Shown one piece after another: positions 16,024-24,903 of a stretch of 64,000 nt of DNA. Each line of letters starts with the position of its first letter. The stretch's first letter is position 1. Source of the stretch: a virus. The notes under the pieces were generated by a model. That model was not told where the DNA came from. It was given only the letters and a program-made list of their open reading frames with translations, and ran no database searches. The stretch lies in the IMG/VR virus record IMGVR_UViG_3300011113_000581, positions 1-64,000 of that record; one strand, written 5' to 3'. A program made the translations under genes and the position numbers.

Positions 16024-16903
16024 ATTTAGTCCCAAGCGCCTTACGCATGTTCTCCTCCCACGCTTCTCCAGCCAATCGTTTATCTGGCGCATACTCTTTC
16101 CAGTGGCTAATGAGGCAAGCCATATCGTCTCCGTATTGTTTCGTAGATAAGGAACCAGTCTCATCTTCAATAGCCAATTGTTCGGCAATTGTTTTGTTAA
16201 CAGCTTTTTCTTTGGCCTGGGACATCTGCTCATTTTCTTTTTCTACTGGAGTTTTCCAAAAGTAATCGTCGCATTCGCCCAAGCGGCCCCATTTTAACGC
16301 TTTCTCGGAGTCAAAGTAACGAGTAGATACTTTAAAATCAGGCGTCTTGAGATCATGATAGGTCAGTGATGGGTCAACCATTCGACAGCGATTATTAGGA
16401 TAAGCCCCAATTTGGCCGTTGTCCAAAGCCACAATGTTGTGAGATTTGTGTTCATCTGGAAACTCCGAGAAATAAAAATCGGGTTCGTTACGATGTGGAT
16501 GGTAGTTGTCAATTGTAAATAAGTATGTGCCCTGCATTACACCATGCTCTCTTGTCAGCACCTCAAAACGCATATTGTAAATTAAATTCTTTTCAACAAT
16601 GGTTAGGCCGTGGTCAAAACCATTCCAGTACTGAAGATCTGTTAGCGGAAGATCGGGCGTGGGTTCAACAGGTTTATCTGGGTTGTCTGAGTCCCAAGAT
16701 AAAAATGCACTGATAGGTAACTTATCGTATAAAGCGCCGTACTCGGTTAAATAAGTTTCGAAATACAGTGCTCTACCCGTAAGAGATTTGCAAGTAACCC
16801 AGTAGCCAGGAGTGTACTCACCATGCCCCTTCTGGAGATCATACAAATATTCTTTTCTAATCCACACCTTAACGGGTGGTACATTGGCTACAAGTGTAGT
16901 CAT
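16013..16903 (-). CDS. Conserved cyanophage-type protein of unknown function
   Basis: A 296-aa protein rich in aromatic residues, with a DHGLTIVEKNLIYNMRFEVL core and a C-terminal acidic/helical part containing WKEYAPDKRLAGEAWEENM. No catalytic motif recognised. It is part of a leftward group with the beta-rich 307-aa protein upstream. The 3' end overlaps the next gene by 11 bases. Confidence 0.65.
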   Translation of the reverse strand: MTTLVANVPPVKVWIRKEYLYDLQKGHGEYTPGYWVTCKSLTGRALYFETYLTEYGALYDKLPISAFLSWDSDNPDKPVEPTPDLPLTDLQYWNGFDHGLTIVEKNLIYNMRFEVLTREHGVMQGTYLFTIDNYHPHRNEPDFYFSEFPDEHKSHNIVALDNGQIGAYPNNRCRMVDPSLTYHDLKTPDFKVSTRYFDSEKALKWGRLGECDDYFWKTPVEKENEQMSQAKEKAVNKTIAEQLAIEDETGSLSTKQYGDDMACLISHWKEYAPDKRLAGEAWEENMRKALGTKFDR

Positions 16904-16936
16904 AAATCTCTTTTCTGTTGAAAAGAGTCTAGCAAC

Positions 16937-17860
16937 TTATTGGCGGGTAACAAGCGGAATGAATACGTCCGGGAACCTATCCGTATCCTGGTGTTCACGC
17001 TCCCATGCTTCACGCCATTCCGTTAGCGAATGTTCGTGAATTGAGTTAAAATCGTAAGTAGGAGAAGGATCCAGAAGGAATTTATCCTGGGGTTCCTGTG
17101 CTGGTGGAACAACATCACCGATTAACCAAGTGGATCCAGTGGGAATTTCAACAGTCACACCAAATGCAATTGTTGCAAGTGTTTTAGTGAAGCCATTGAA
17201 GCCAGCAGGAAGAGTGTAATTAACAGAAAAAACAGGTCCAATTTCAACCGTATTAGCTGTATCAATACCATCCTCTAGGCAAAGGAAACTACCATCTGGA
17301 TCTTCTAAAAGAATAAATAAGTCTTCAGTAGGAAACTCAATTACAACACCAACGTTGTAATCAAGAGGTTCGTTGCGAGTACTGGAAACACAAATTAAAT
17401 ACTTACCAGCCCCCAGGGGATAGTAACGATCATCCCCTTTATCAAGTCGGTATTGATTAAAAGTGTTGTAAAGATCAGACTGAGCACCCATCGCATGACC
17501 AACATAAGGATGATAAACCTCATCCTCTGCGTCATAGAAGAAATCTCCACGTACACTATCAGCCTGGAAGATTGACCTTCCTTGAATAGGAACTTGATTT
17601 AGGTCATAGAAAGAAATCTGAACATACTTAGAACGATCCCCATCTTTTGACAAGATAATCCAAGCGGGGTTAGTAATTTCAACAGAGAACCAATGGTTGT
17701 AAGTACCACCACCCCAGCCATCTTTTTGAACGTAGTAAGTGGCTTCTAGGGTTCCTTGGAGATAACGTAAAGATGTTTCAGAAAACGTACCAAGAAACAA
17801 AGGATTGTTTCGAGTACGTGCTCTTTGTGTTAAGCCAACTTGATTGCTATAACGAGCCAT
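16937..17860 (-). CDS. Beta-rich probable virion protein
   Basis: A 307-aa protein with alternating hydrophobic and aromatic residues, e.g. YYVQKDGWGGGTYNHWFSVE and LGAGKYLICVSSTRNE, typical of beta-sandwich structural or receptor-binding proteins. The N-terminus (MARYSNQVGLTQRARTRNNP) is basic and may attach to the virion. Tail or decoration protein is my inference. It heads a leftward pair. Confidence 0.6.
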   Translation of the reverse strand: MARYSNQVGLTQRARTRNNPLFLGTFSETSLRYLQGTLEATYYVQKDGWGGGTYNHWFSVEITNPAWIILSKDGDRSKYVQISFYDLNQVPIQGRSIFQADSVRGDFFYDAEDEVYHPYVGHAMGAQSDLYNTFNQYRLDKGDDRYYPLGAGKYLICVSSTRNEPLDYNVGVVIEFPTEDLFILLEDPDGSFLCLEDGIDTANTVEIGPVFSVNYTLPAGFNGFTKTLATIAFGVTVEIPTGSTWLIGDVVPPAQEPQDKFLLDPSPTYDFNSIHEHSLTEWREAWEREHQDTDRFPDVFIPLVTRQ

Positions 17861-17883
17861 CTATTTTTATCTTTTTTTCTATT

Positions 17884-18528
17884 TTACTCTTCGGGATACT
17901 CCACCAAAGTTGGGTAGGTAATTGATTTTTTAAATTGAAGCTGGGTTGGTACATCAAGTGCAAACCCTTGAGTCTCACGAGACGCAGCATGAGCAAGTTT
18001 TGCGTACTCGAACGTCGTGAAGAAAGGTGTTATCCGATCAGGAGGGACATTGTTGTTCCATTTTGAGACCATATGGAGAGGATTGAGACAGTCAGGATTT
18101 GCACACAATCGCTTGACCGTAAGGGAACCAACGTCTCCCCAGGCGCACTGGTACACCAACTTATGAGTACATACGTTCTCTGATTTCTGCTTGCTCCAGG
18201 AGGACCTGTAGGAGGGGAAGCAGAAGCGTGGCTTGATCTCCTGCTTGTCCCAACAGTCGCTGAAGGAGCCGATCTGGAGGCGCTTCCAGAGGGTCTCGTA
18301 CTTGACCTTGTAATCGACGTGGAAGTAGTTGATGTCGAACCCACAGACGTTGCTGACGATCTTCTGGACGCAGTGGTAGCACCAGTGATCGTTCACATCT
18401 CTGATGACGTGACCGTGTGTACAGGGTGCTCCACGGTAGTACAGATGTTTCCTTAGCTCCAGAGTAGACAGCCCGTCGATCCCTGGGACAAAACGGAAGA
18501 GTGAGTTGTAGGCGGGTGTTTTTTTCAT
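17884..18528 (-). CDS. His-Me finger (HNH-type) zinc-binding endonuclease
   Basis: The 214-aa protein carries CTHKLVYQCAWGD followed by the zinc-binding loop RLCANPDCLNPLHMVS-x-W-NNN, the pattern of I-PpoI-like or zinc-binding-loop HNH nucleases (C-x4-C-x-NP-x-H-x7-N). Further Cys/His pairs (CTHGHVI, HWCYHC) sit in the N-terminal half. The middle is GC-richer than neighbours, suggesting recent arrival. It is preceded by the long inverted-repeat region. Confidence 0.75.
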   Translation of the reverse strand: MKKTPAYNSLFRFVPGIDGLSTLELRKHLYYRGAPCTHGHVIRDVNDHWCYHCVQKIVSNVCGFDINYFHVDYKVKYETLWKRLQIGSFSDCWDKQEIKPRFCFPSYRSSWSKQKSENVCTHKLVYQCAWGDVGSLTVKRLCANPDCLNPLHMVSKWNNNVPPDRITPFFTTFEYAKLAHAASRETQGFALDVPTQLQFKKSITYPTLVEYPEE

Positions 18529-18542
18529 GAGTTGGGTGCGGA

Positions 18543-18862
18543 GGTCGGACTTTGGCCGAAAAGTCGGACTTGACCCCCCTTTTTATCTTTATAGCACCGA
18601 AATTAAAATTTTACCCTTTTTGTACGTACTAGCAGTATGCCTGTACTACTGATAGTACACCTTTACCACTACCAATGAAAATTTCACCCTTTTTGTACGA
18701 GACCCCCTTCCTCCTTCGGAATGATGCAACGTAGTTAACCATTAGCAGTGTGCAACCAGGACATCCGTACTATTAACACGTACAAAAAGGGTAAAATTTT
18801 AATTTCGCTGTACTAAAGATAAAAAGACCCCCAAAGTCCGACTTTTTGCCCAAAGTCCGACC
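18543..18862. repeat. Imperfect 85-bp inverted repeat around a 150-bp core
   Basis: Arm 1 is 18543-18627 and arm 2 is 18778-18862, nearly perfect reverse complements (shared blocks include GTCGGACTT, TTTTTATCTTTA, CGAAATTAAAATTTTACCC and TTTTTGTACGT). Each arm also has GTCGGACTT twice in tandem, separated by 9-10 bases. A third partial copy (GAAAATTTCACCC plus TTTTTGTACG) sits in the core at about 18675-18700. No ORF is seen in the 460-base gap between the nuclease and glycosyltransferase genes. It could be a MITE-like element, an origin-like structure or a regulatory region. Confidence 0.85.
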
Positions 18863-18937
18863 TGGACCCCACTCAATCTCAATATCGTCTCAATTCCGTA
18901 TCACAACGAGACACCCTCCTCCCCCTCTGGTACGCAC

Positions 18938-18964
18938 AAAAAAAGACCCCGCCGAAGCGAGGTC
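18938..18964 (-). terminator. Rho-independent terminator of the GT4 gene
   Basis: On the minus strand, GACCTCGC-TTCG-GCGGGGTC, an 8-bp stem with a UUCG tetraloop, is followed by seven U residues, just past the glycosyltransferase stop. Confidence 0.9.
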
Positions 18965-18988
18965 CCACCCTTCACACCCGAAACATCC

Positions 18989-20275
18989 TTACACAGCCAC
19001 CAACTCCCCGGCACTTCCTTTACGTTTCTTTCCTTTCTTACTCTTCTTCTCAAATGCGACAGGTGATACCGCCTGGGGGGTGTCATCAAACGTACCCTCC
19101 AGCACCTCCTGAAACACCTTGTGAAACTCAGCAGCCACCGTTCCCCATTCAAAGCACACGTCCGTAACCCGCTGATAGCAGAGATCTCCAACCCTCTTCA
19201 ACCTCTCCCGATCCTGGTACAGACCGTCCAGAAGCTCTGCCAGGTGGTCATCAGAGGGGCAGGGCATCTCTCGTGCGTAGTTCACGTCCACGTTGATGTG
19301 ATCGCATCTGATTAGCTCCCCATACCCTTCAAAGATCTCCTTACAAGATGTGTGATCCGGAACAATTTGAGCAACTTTGCAACCGGCATGTTCAAAATTA
19401 CAAAGTCCCCAACCTTCTCCAGTAGCAGTGTTGACCCCAACGTCACATGCGTTGTAGATTGTATTAAGCATTTCGACAGAAACAGAAGGAGGATTAGGCC
19501 CCGGTGCCGTCATGATGATCCTTCCGTTTGGATCTAAACCCTGCTTTACCATTTCTCTACCAAACAGTTCAAGAATATCCCACCCTTGGTCCTTAAGACC
19601 CATGTGAAGATAGAGTTTTACGTCAGGCTTACCAACGGCAAACTTTGCAAAACCTGAGATCGTAATGTCAATCCTTTTTCTTGGCTGGTTCCTGTTCCCG
19701 TTAAACACAATAAAATCATCGGGTTGAAGATTAAGTGCTTTACGCGCCTCTTGTTTATCCATAGGATAAAATTGACCCGCAGTAAGTCCGTGTGGAATAA
19801 CGCTTATCGGTTTGCGCACACCACCCTTGATAAATTCGTACGCACCAAACTCTGTGTATGAGACAAGTGCGTCCCAATCATTGGCCGTATCCGAAATAGC
19901 ACCAATCCAGTTGTAGCTATCCATAGGGCAGTACCCCACAAACTTAAATTTCCCAGCTTTGTGTAGATCTTGGATGCGCCTGTACTGCTCGTTAACAATC
20001 CAAATATCATTCATTGTAAAAACAATATCCGGATTTTCACGTTCTACAATCTCTCGAATTCGATCTTCTCCAAACGGAGCCTGTTGAAACCGGTTTGTAG
20101 CCGGGTACATTTTGTATTCAGACTGCAAAGCATCTGGATCTCCGTGCCAGTTGCACCCGAGCACTACAATTTCATATTCATCTTTTAAACGCTCAAGTAC
20201 ATTTTCAGTAACACGAGCAAAACCAGTGGTGGCAATAATGTCGCCGATCCAAAGCAGTTTTTGTTTTTGAGGCAT
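18989..20275 (-). CDS. GT4 family glycosyltransferase
   Basis: A 428-aa GT-B glycosyltransferase: N-terminal LLWIGDIIATTGFARVTENV, a mid-protein NRNQPRKRIDI, and the donor-binding GEGWGLCNFEHAGCKVAQIV with the EX7E-like Glu pair. The C-terminus ends in a Lys-rich stretch. It transfers a sugar from a nucleotide donor, probably in the cytoplasm. I use the internal ATG (MPQKQK); the longer frame adds ten residues without a ribosome site. It has its own terminator and is separated from SpeD by an inserted endonuclease. Confidence 0.83.
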   Translation of the reverse strand: MPQKQKLLWIGDIIATTGFARVTENVLERLKDEYEIVVLGCNWHGDPDALQSEYKMYPATNRFQQAPFGEDRIREIVERENPDIVFTMNDIWIVNEQYRRIQDLHKAGKFKFVGYCPMDSYNWIGAISDTANDWDALVSYTEFGAYEFIKGGVRKPISVIPHGLTAGQFYPMDKQEARKALNLQPDDFIVFNGNRNQPRKRIDITISGFAKFAVGKPDVKLYLHMGLKDQGWDILELFGREMVKQGLDPNGRIIMTAPGPNPPSVSVEMLNTIYNACDVGVNTATGEGWGLCNFEHAGCKVAQIVPDHTSCKEIFEGYGELIRCDHINVDVNYAREMPCPSDDHLAELLDGLYQDRERLKRVGDLCYQRVTDVCFEWGTVAAEFHKVFQEVLEGTFDDTPQAVSPVAFEKKSKKGKKRKGSAGELVAV

Positions 20276-20320
20276 GACGATATGCAATCTTTCTGTACTA
20301 TACAAAATTAAACAGCTTTG

Positions 20321-20773
20321 TTAAGTCTTTTGTAAATATTGAGAGGCAGTTAACAGATACATAGCGTTGTCTTGAAACAGTCCCAAACCTCGGTTGCAGT
20401 TTGAACATAAAATTCCTCTTACTTTTCCCGTCTTATGGCAATGATCAACATCCCACTCTCTGCCTCTTGTATTAATTTTACTTTTGCAGATAGCGCAACA
20501 GTATCCTTGTGTCACAAATAATGCATTTTTTTCTTGTGTAGTTATTCCGAATTTTCTTTTTGTTTTTGTATTTTTAACTTTATCTTTATTGTTTAAATAC
20601 CAGTTTTTGTTTGTTTTTTTAACTTTTTCTTTATTGGTCGTGTAATAATTTCTGTTACGTTGAGAACAACACTCTTTACATTTGCTTCTTAAACCGTTGC
20701 CGTTCTTGTAAAAATTTGTTTTTGCTAACTTTTTTTTACATCCTGAGCAGGTTTTTAGCTCTAAAATACTCAT
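20321..20773 (-). CDS. Recombination endonuclease VII family protein (copy 1)
   Basis: Zinc-site Cys pairs (CSGCKKK..., CKECC) in the N-terminus, then the endonuclease VII core AICKSKIN ... DVDHCHKTGKVRGILCSNC and NRGLG. The His-Me site (DHCH ... N) is intact. In T4, endonuclease VII resolves branched DNA; free-standing copies are also mobile genes. The gene is much more AT-rich than SpeD and the glycosyltransferase around it. Two paralogues lie at 24033 and 32896. Confidence 0.88.
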   Translation of the reverse strand: MSILELKTCSGCKKKLAKTNFYKNGNGLRSKCKECCSQRNRNYYTTNKEKVKKTNKNWYLNNKDKVKNTKTKRKFGITTQEKNALFVTQGYCCAICKSKINTRGREWDVDHCHKTGKVRGILCSNCNRGLGLFQDNAMYLLTASQYLQKT

Positions 20774-20872
20774 GTGACCATCTGGTTGGTTGCCGTGGGC
20801 AGGGAGTTGGCGCTCCGCTGCCCTTATATTTTACCAGTTTTAACAGGAAAATCGGAACTTATCCGAGTATAC

Positions 20873-21229
20873 CTAACTATTCAAACATGTTGACCTAAGT
20901 AATTCCCGTTCTACCGCAGTCTTCGCCTGTAACTTCTCTTTCCAATATTCGACAGCTCTCCTTGTATTCATATTCTCTCCGCAGGTATACACATCTAACG
21001 CCGCATACTCTTCCTGGGGCCAGGTATGAATAGACGCATGAGACTCAGCCAGTAGTGCCAATAGCGTCACACCTTGCGGTTCAAACTTATGGCCAGCTAA
21101 ATTCAACATGTGTGCATTAGCCAAACTCATGGCATCACACATAACCTCATACAAGTAGTCATAGTCATCCAAGACGTACGGATCACAGCCGTACAAATCA
21201 AGGATGACATGATGCCCCTGGTTACCCAT
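20873..21229 (-). CDS. speD: S-adenosylmethionine decarboxylase proenzyme
   Basis: 118 aa with the prokaryotic AdoMetDC signature LLAESHASIHTWP. Counting from my start, the predicted self-cleavage is E62-S63, giving the pyruvoyl group, with catalytic H68 and C83 (DVYTCG) at the expected spacing. It makes decarboxylated AdoMet for spermidine synthesis. The ATG overlaps the last codons of the primase-helicase gene (ATGGGTAA), so it is translationally coupled. SpeD is a known cyanophage auxiliary gene; no spermidine synthase is in the window. Confidence 0.92.
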   Translation of the reverse strand: MGNQGHHVILDLYGCDPYVLDDYDYLYEVMCDAMSLANAHMLNLAGHKFEPQGVTLLALLAESHASIHTWPQEEYAALDVYTCGENMNTRRAVEYWKEKLQAKTAVERELLRSTCLNS

Positions 21230-23849
21230 CAAACATATTTTCGTCAATATCTTCCATTCTCGCATTAGGATCCGCTTTTATCTTCACTCCATAATCCAAT
21301 TCAAATTTATCCGGGTTGGCAGCCACCGTTACAGCACTTGGATAGTTCTCATACTTTGGATCTGAATCCCTTACTACCACATTGAATACCCTCATTCCTT
21401 TCGTATTCCGTTTGCTGTAAACATTCAGATTCAACTGATGCCTACAAATATCAAGGAACAGTGGCTCAAATCGGTTTCTTGACATGACGTTCACATTACA
21501 CTGTTTACAGAACTCTGCGTAACTGGCATACAACCACTTATCTTGATTTGTATACAGATGTGAACTCCCCTGTGGCGCAGGCTTCACAAACCCAACAGCA
21601 GCCGACACCCCTGGTTCGTAAACAACCCTATGTTCCATCCAATCCAGGATTGAGTTAGAACGCAGGTTTTGTGTATGCGAATACTTCTTAAAGAACTCCA
21701 CTTTTTGGTTGGTTTCCATCAGATACTCCCGCATTTCCGCTTCGGTCATATCCAATAACCAGTTCACCAACCCTGGCAACAGAGCAGCAAATTCACCTTG
21801 CGGTTCACCCTTAGTGTTGAACTTAATCAAATCACGCTGCTCCCTGGAACTACCAGTAAATGGACGATCGAATGGAACAGTAAGCCTCCGTCGTGCCAGA
21901 CCAGATGTGTAATCAGTTGACTGGATGGCCTCATTAGCTGTAACAATTACCAACCCCTTGAACTGAAAGGGTTCATAATTCTCGTTCTGATACTTACGTT
22001 CTGCACGAATCCAGTCGTTACCCGTAATCGCTTTTAACCTAGAGACCGAACCACCCCACCTATCCGCATCCTGGAACAACAGTAGTTTTTTACCCATGTA
22101 ACTAGCTGCTTCAAAACGGTTCTTCTCCAGATTCTCAAAGTCTGTCGAGTACACGTTCTTCTTTCCAACCAGTGCTACAGCCAAGTTTGCATAAGTAGAC
22201 TTACCTGATTTTCCCGGACCGACAATCTCAATAAACTTCTGGATTTCATAGGTACTCAATAGTGTGGCTCTTAACCAAGCCCTTAGTACTTGAGTCCTTT
22301 GCCAGTTATCAAACTGTGTATGCTTCAGCCACTTAACGATTGGTTCACAAGTAGCTGCAGGGTTATAGGCATACGGAATCTGCTGGGTCAAATAAAGATC
22401 CCTTCTAAATGGAAGAAGTTCTCTCGTTTCAACATCCAACACCCCATTAGTAAACAACAGATACCTATTCCCTTCATACCAATCTTTCATACACAGAACC
22501 GCCTGGAGCTGCTCATGTATGTCGTTTAGCATCCGCGCAGTAAACCCTTTTGGCAACAAGCTTTTTATTCCAGGACTTTGTAACTTGTCACGAATATCTC
22601 CAATCATTTCCACTTTCATAATTGGAGACCAAAGACCAGCACGTTCCCTTTGATACATAAAGAACTGGCCGTGTGGGATGCTATACCTCAGATCCCCTTT
22701 ATAACTACTTAACAAAAGATCAGAAATTTCACTAGCTGATTTATTTTCTGTTTTACTATCTTTCTCATTTTCTTCTCTACCTTTTATCCGTTTTTGCTGT
22801 TTAGTTTCTTTTACCTCTTTTACTGCAGGCTCCATATTGGATTCAACTTCCTCTAAAACTTTGGTGATACGATCAAGCATGTCATCAGACACATTAAGTG
22901 CCGCAGGGTGTTCTTCTTTGGGTTGCCAGCCAGTCTCTTTAGCAATGTGGATAAGAGAGCCAATACCCCTGCCACCACCTTTTGAAAAAGACTTCCATCT
23001 CCTCTGGCACTCGCCAGGTTTGTACTTATCACTCTGCTTGGACCAATCATCCCAAACATCAAGGAGTGATTCATCAAGTGAATGAAGTGCTTGCCCTGCT
23101 GTAATCCAGATGTCATAATCATCTGCTGCCTCTGGAGGCATTGCCCAAGTAGCTTCAATTGCTAATTGAATGTCCCTCTCCAACGAGATCCGAGTATTAA
23201 TAGCGAACCCTGGACCTACAACACGACCATTCTCTTCTGCTGGTAAACCTTGCTTTTCGTTCTTACTCTTAATCCCTTCCAGAATCCAGGATGGCAGTTC
23301 AGGAATCCTGGAACACCACTCAAAACCCAACCCTTCTGGCGTAAAGTAACCATCAGTCTGCGGGTGAGAACCCATCAACACCCCCTGGTGCCGCTTCCAA
23401 AGGATCTCTAATTTTTCTTTTTCTTTTTCTGCATGCCAGACGTACTTATTACGGACAACATGAACCCAATCTTTTTGTAGCAATTTATACAGTCGGCGTT
23501 CCCTACCTTCCTTACCGCTACAAATTGTTAGGGTCGGCGGGAGTGCTTGTTCAAACACATAGCCCGACACTTCTTCAACTAACTGATAAACACTCGGTCC
23601 ATCTACGTCAACCCAAATAAAACCATAAGGATTGTTGTAGCAAGGACCACCAATCAAACCAACTGCATGGCAATTACCGCCTTCAATTTCTGCAGCAATT
23701 TCTTCTTTGGTTTGTGGTTTATTCTGCCACCCAGTCAGATATGGATTTTTATTTTCACCCAACGGAGTAAGGGGCCATTCCATTGGCACCCAATCCAAAT
23801 TAATTTCCCCAGGTAGTAACTTCATACTATTAGCGTTAGTCATACGCAT
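21222..23849 (-). CDS. Primase-polymerase/SF3 helicase
   Basis: 875 aa. The N-terminus is an archaeo-eukaryotic primase-like domain with the DxD motif in GFIWVDVDGPS (about residues 77-86) and GLIGG upstream. A D5-type linker leads to an SF3 helicase with Walker A GPGKSGKST at about 545, Walker B-like LLLFQDADRW, and GLVIVTANE as motif C. It unwinds and primes DNA at the phage fork. The enzyme type is that of P4/D5-like and NCLDV-like replicases rather than the DnaB/DnaG-like T7 gp4, although the polymerase at 42224 is T7-like. A charged low-complexity spacer lies around residues 340-370. Confidence 0.88.
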   Translation of the reverse strand: MRMTNANSMKLLPGEINLDWVPMEWPLTPLGENKNPYLTGWQNKPQTKEEIAAEIEGGNCHAVGLIGGPCYNNPYGFIWVDVDGPSVYQLVEEVSGYVFEQALPPTLTICSGKEGRERRLYKLLQKDWVHVVRNKYVWHAEKEKEKLEILWKRHQGVLMGSHPQTDGYFTPEGLGFEWCSRIPELPSWILEGIKSKNEKQGLPAEENGRVVGPGFAINTRISLERDIQLAIEATWAMPPEAADDYDIWITAGQALHSLDESLLDVWDDWSKQSDKYKPGECQRRWKSFSKGGGRGIGSLIHIAKETGWQPKEEHPAALNVSDDMLDRITKVLEEVESNMEPAVKEVKETKQQKRIKGREENEKDSKTENKSASEISDLLLSSYKGDLRYSIPHGQFFMYQRERAGLWSPIMKVEMIGDIRDKLQSPGIKSLLPKGFTARMLNDIHEQLQAVLCMKDWYEGNRYLLFTNGVLDVETRELLPFRRDLYLTQQIPYAYNPAATCEPIVKWLKHTQFDNWQRTQVLRAWLRATLLSTYEIQKFIEIVGPGKSGKSTYANLAVALVGKKNVYSTDFENLEKNRFEAASYMGKKLLLFQDADRWGGSVSRLKAITGNDWIRAERKYQNENYEPFQFKGLVIVTANEAIQSTDYTSGLARRRLTVPFDRPFTGSSREQRDLIKFNTKGEPQGEFAALLPGLVNWLLDMTEAEMREYLMETNQKVEFFKKYSHTQNLRSNSILDWMEHRVVYEPGVSAAVGFVKPAPQGSSHLYTNQDKWLYASYAEFCKQCNVNVMSRNRFEPLFLDICRHQLNLNVYSKRNTKGMRVFNVVVRDSDPKYENYPSAVTVAANPDKFELDYGVKIKADPNARMEDIDENMFDG

Positions 23850-24028
23850 GCCTCCTGGGAAGTAACTTGTACTTTAAAATCTTTCCCTTGAAACTGTGTT
23901 TCTTTTAATAGATTGAAAGCATGGAGGTGCATTTCAGTCGGGAGAAGAAAACAATCTCCTTCCATCGCATTATTCATGCGAAGACAAAGGGATTGCATCC
24001 ACTCCCCAGTTGCAACATGGATGTTCAT
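23840..24028 (-). CDS. Small hypothetical protein
   Basis: 62 aa (starts MNIHVATGEWMQSLCLRMNN), overlapping the primase-helicase start by ten bases (ATGCGTATGA), so it is coupled. No motif recognised; possible replication accessory from position only. Confidence 0.55.
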   Translation of the reverse strand: MNIHVATGEWMQSLCLRMNNAMEGDCFLLPTEMHLHAFNLLKETQFQGKDFKVQVTSQEACV

Positions 24029-24032
24029 TTTT

Positions 24033-24476
24033 TTAAAAGTTTTTGTTTAAATACTGAATTGCTTGAAATAAAATTTCATCATTATCTTTAAAAAACCCAA
24101 GACCCCGGTTGCAGTTTAAACACAATAAACCTCTTATTTCACCTGTTGTGTGACAATGGTCTACTGCAAATCTTTTTATGTGACCGCCCCCTGGCACATT
24201 TGTTTTACAGATTGCACATTTATTGTCTTGTTTTTTTAATTGTTTATTATATTCAACAAGTGAAAAATTATAACGTTTTTTAAGTTGCGCATTGGTTTGT
24301 GTTTTTAAATATTTTTCTTTATTTTTAATACGATATTCTTTTGATTCTTTAGCTGCACATTTTTTACATTCTGATCTATGTTTTTTATCTCTACTATGAA
24401 AACCGTATTCATTAAGATTTTTTTCTTGCCCGCAAAGACGACAAATTTTTAGCAGACCGACATCGGCTGTTTCCAT
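24033..24476 (-). CDS. Recombination endonuclease VII family protein (copy 2)
   Basis: 147 aa, same architecture as copy 1: CRLCGQEKN and CKKCAAKE zinc pairs, Lys-rich linker, then AICKTNVPGG and VDHCHTTGEIRGLLCLNCNR plus GLGFF. Very AT-rich. It splits the exonuclease side of the operon from the primase side, as expected for a mobile endonuclease. Confidence 0.88.
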   Translation of the reverse strand: METADVGLLKICRLCGQEKNLNEYGFHSRDKKHRSECKKCAAKESKEYRIKNKEKYLKTQTNAQLKKRYNFSLVEYNKQLKKQDNKCAICKTNVPGGGHIKRFAVDHCHTTGEIRGLLCLNCNRGLGFFKDNDEILFQAIQYLNKNF

Positions 24477-24585
24477 GGGGCGGATTTGTTTTCAGTCTCT
24501 TTATCCTACGTCTCCCAACCTTATGGGAACCTTATAACTTAACTAAGATCAGCAAGTCTTATTAGACTCAATTCTGGATGAGGAT

Positions 24586-24903
24586 TCAACTGCCAGTTGT
24601 ATTTTCATTTGTTTCTCCTCTTCCGTTAAGTTTTTCCACTTCTGCTTCAGCCTCTGCAACCCATTTGGCAACGAGTCGCATTTCTCCTCCGAGCAACCGT
24701 GACTCTCCTGTTTGCAATTCATTGTCAACTTCCTTCTCCTGGTAGATCGGTTCAAATCTTTCCTTTCGTTCTTGCTCTGATTCCCACTGGTTCTCAAGTT
24801 CGATCATCTTGAGACGAGCCGTTAGTTTGGCTTCAAACCAAACTTTCTTCCACCATTTAATTACTTCTTTCCAAATCTCAAACCAGATCTGGGTCATAAT
24901 CAT
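24586..24903 (-). CDS. Charged helical hypothetical protein
   Basis: Up to 105 aa, starting inside the nuclease stop region (ATGATTATGACC; the second ATG is equally possible). Tryptophan-rich N-terminus (QIWFEIWKEVIKWWKKVW) then a long Glu/Lys helix, probably amphipathic or coiled. Function unknown; coupling suggests a partner of the exonuclease. Confidence 0.6.
   Translation of the reverse strand: MIMTQIWFEIWKEVIKWWKKVWFEAKLTARLKMIELENQWESEQERKERFEPIYQEKEVDNELQTGESRLLGGEMRLVAKWVAEAEAEVEKLNGRGETNENTTGS

Noticed and set aside
24549-24797. 82-codon minus ORF
   Set aside because: Shadow of the 105-aa gene in the same strand, which is coupled to the nuclease stop and has a sensible composition.
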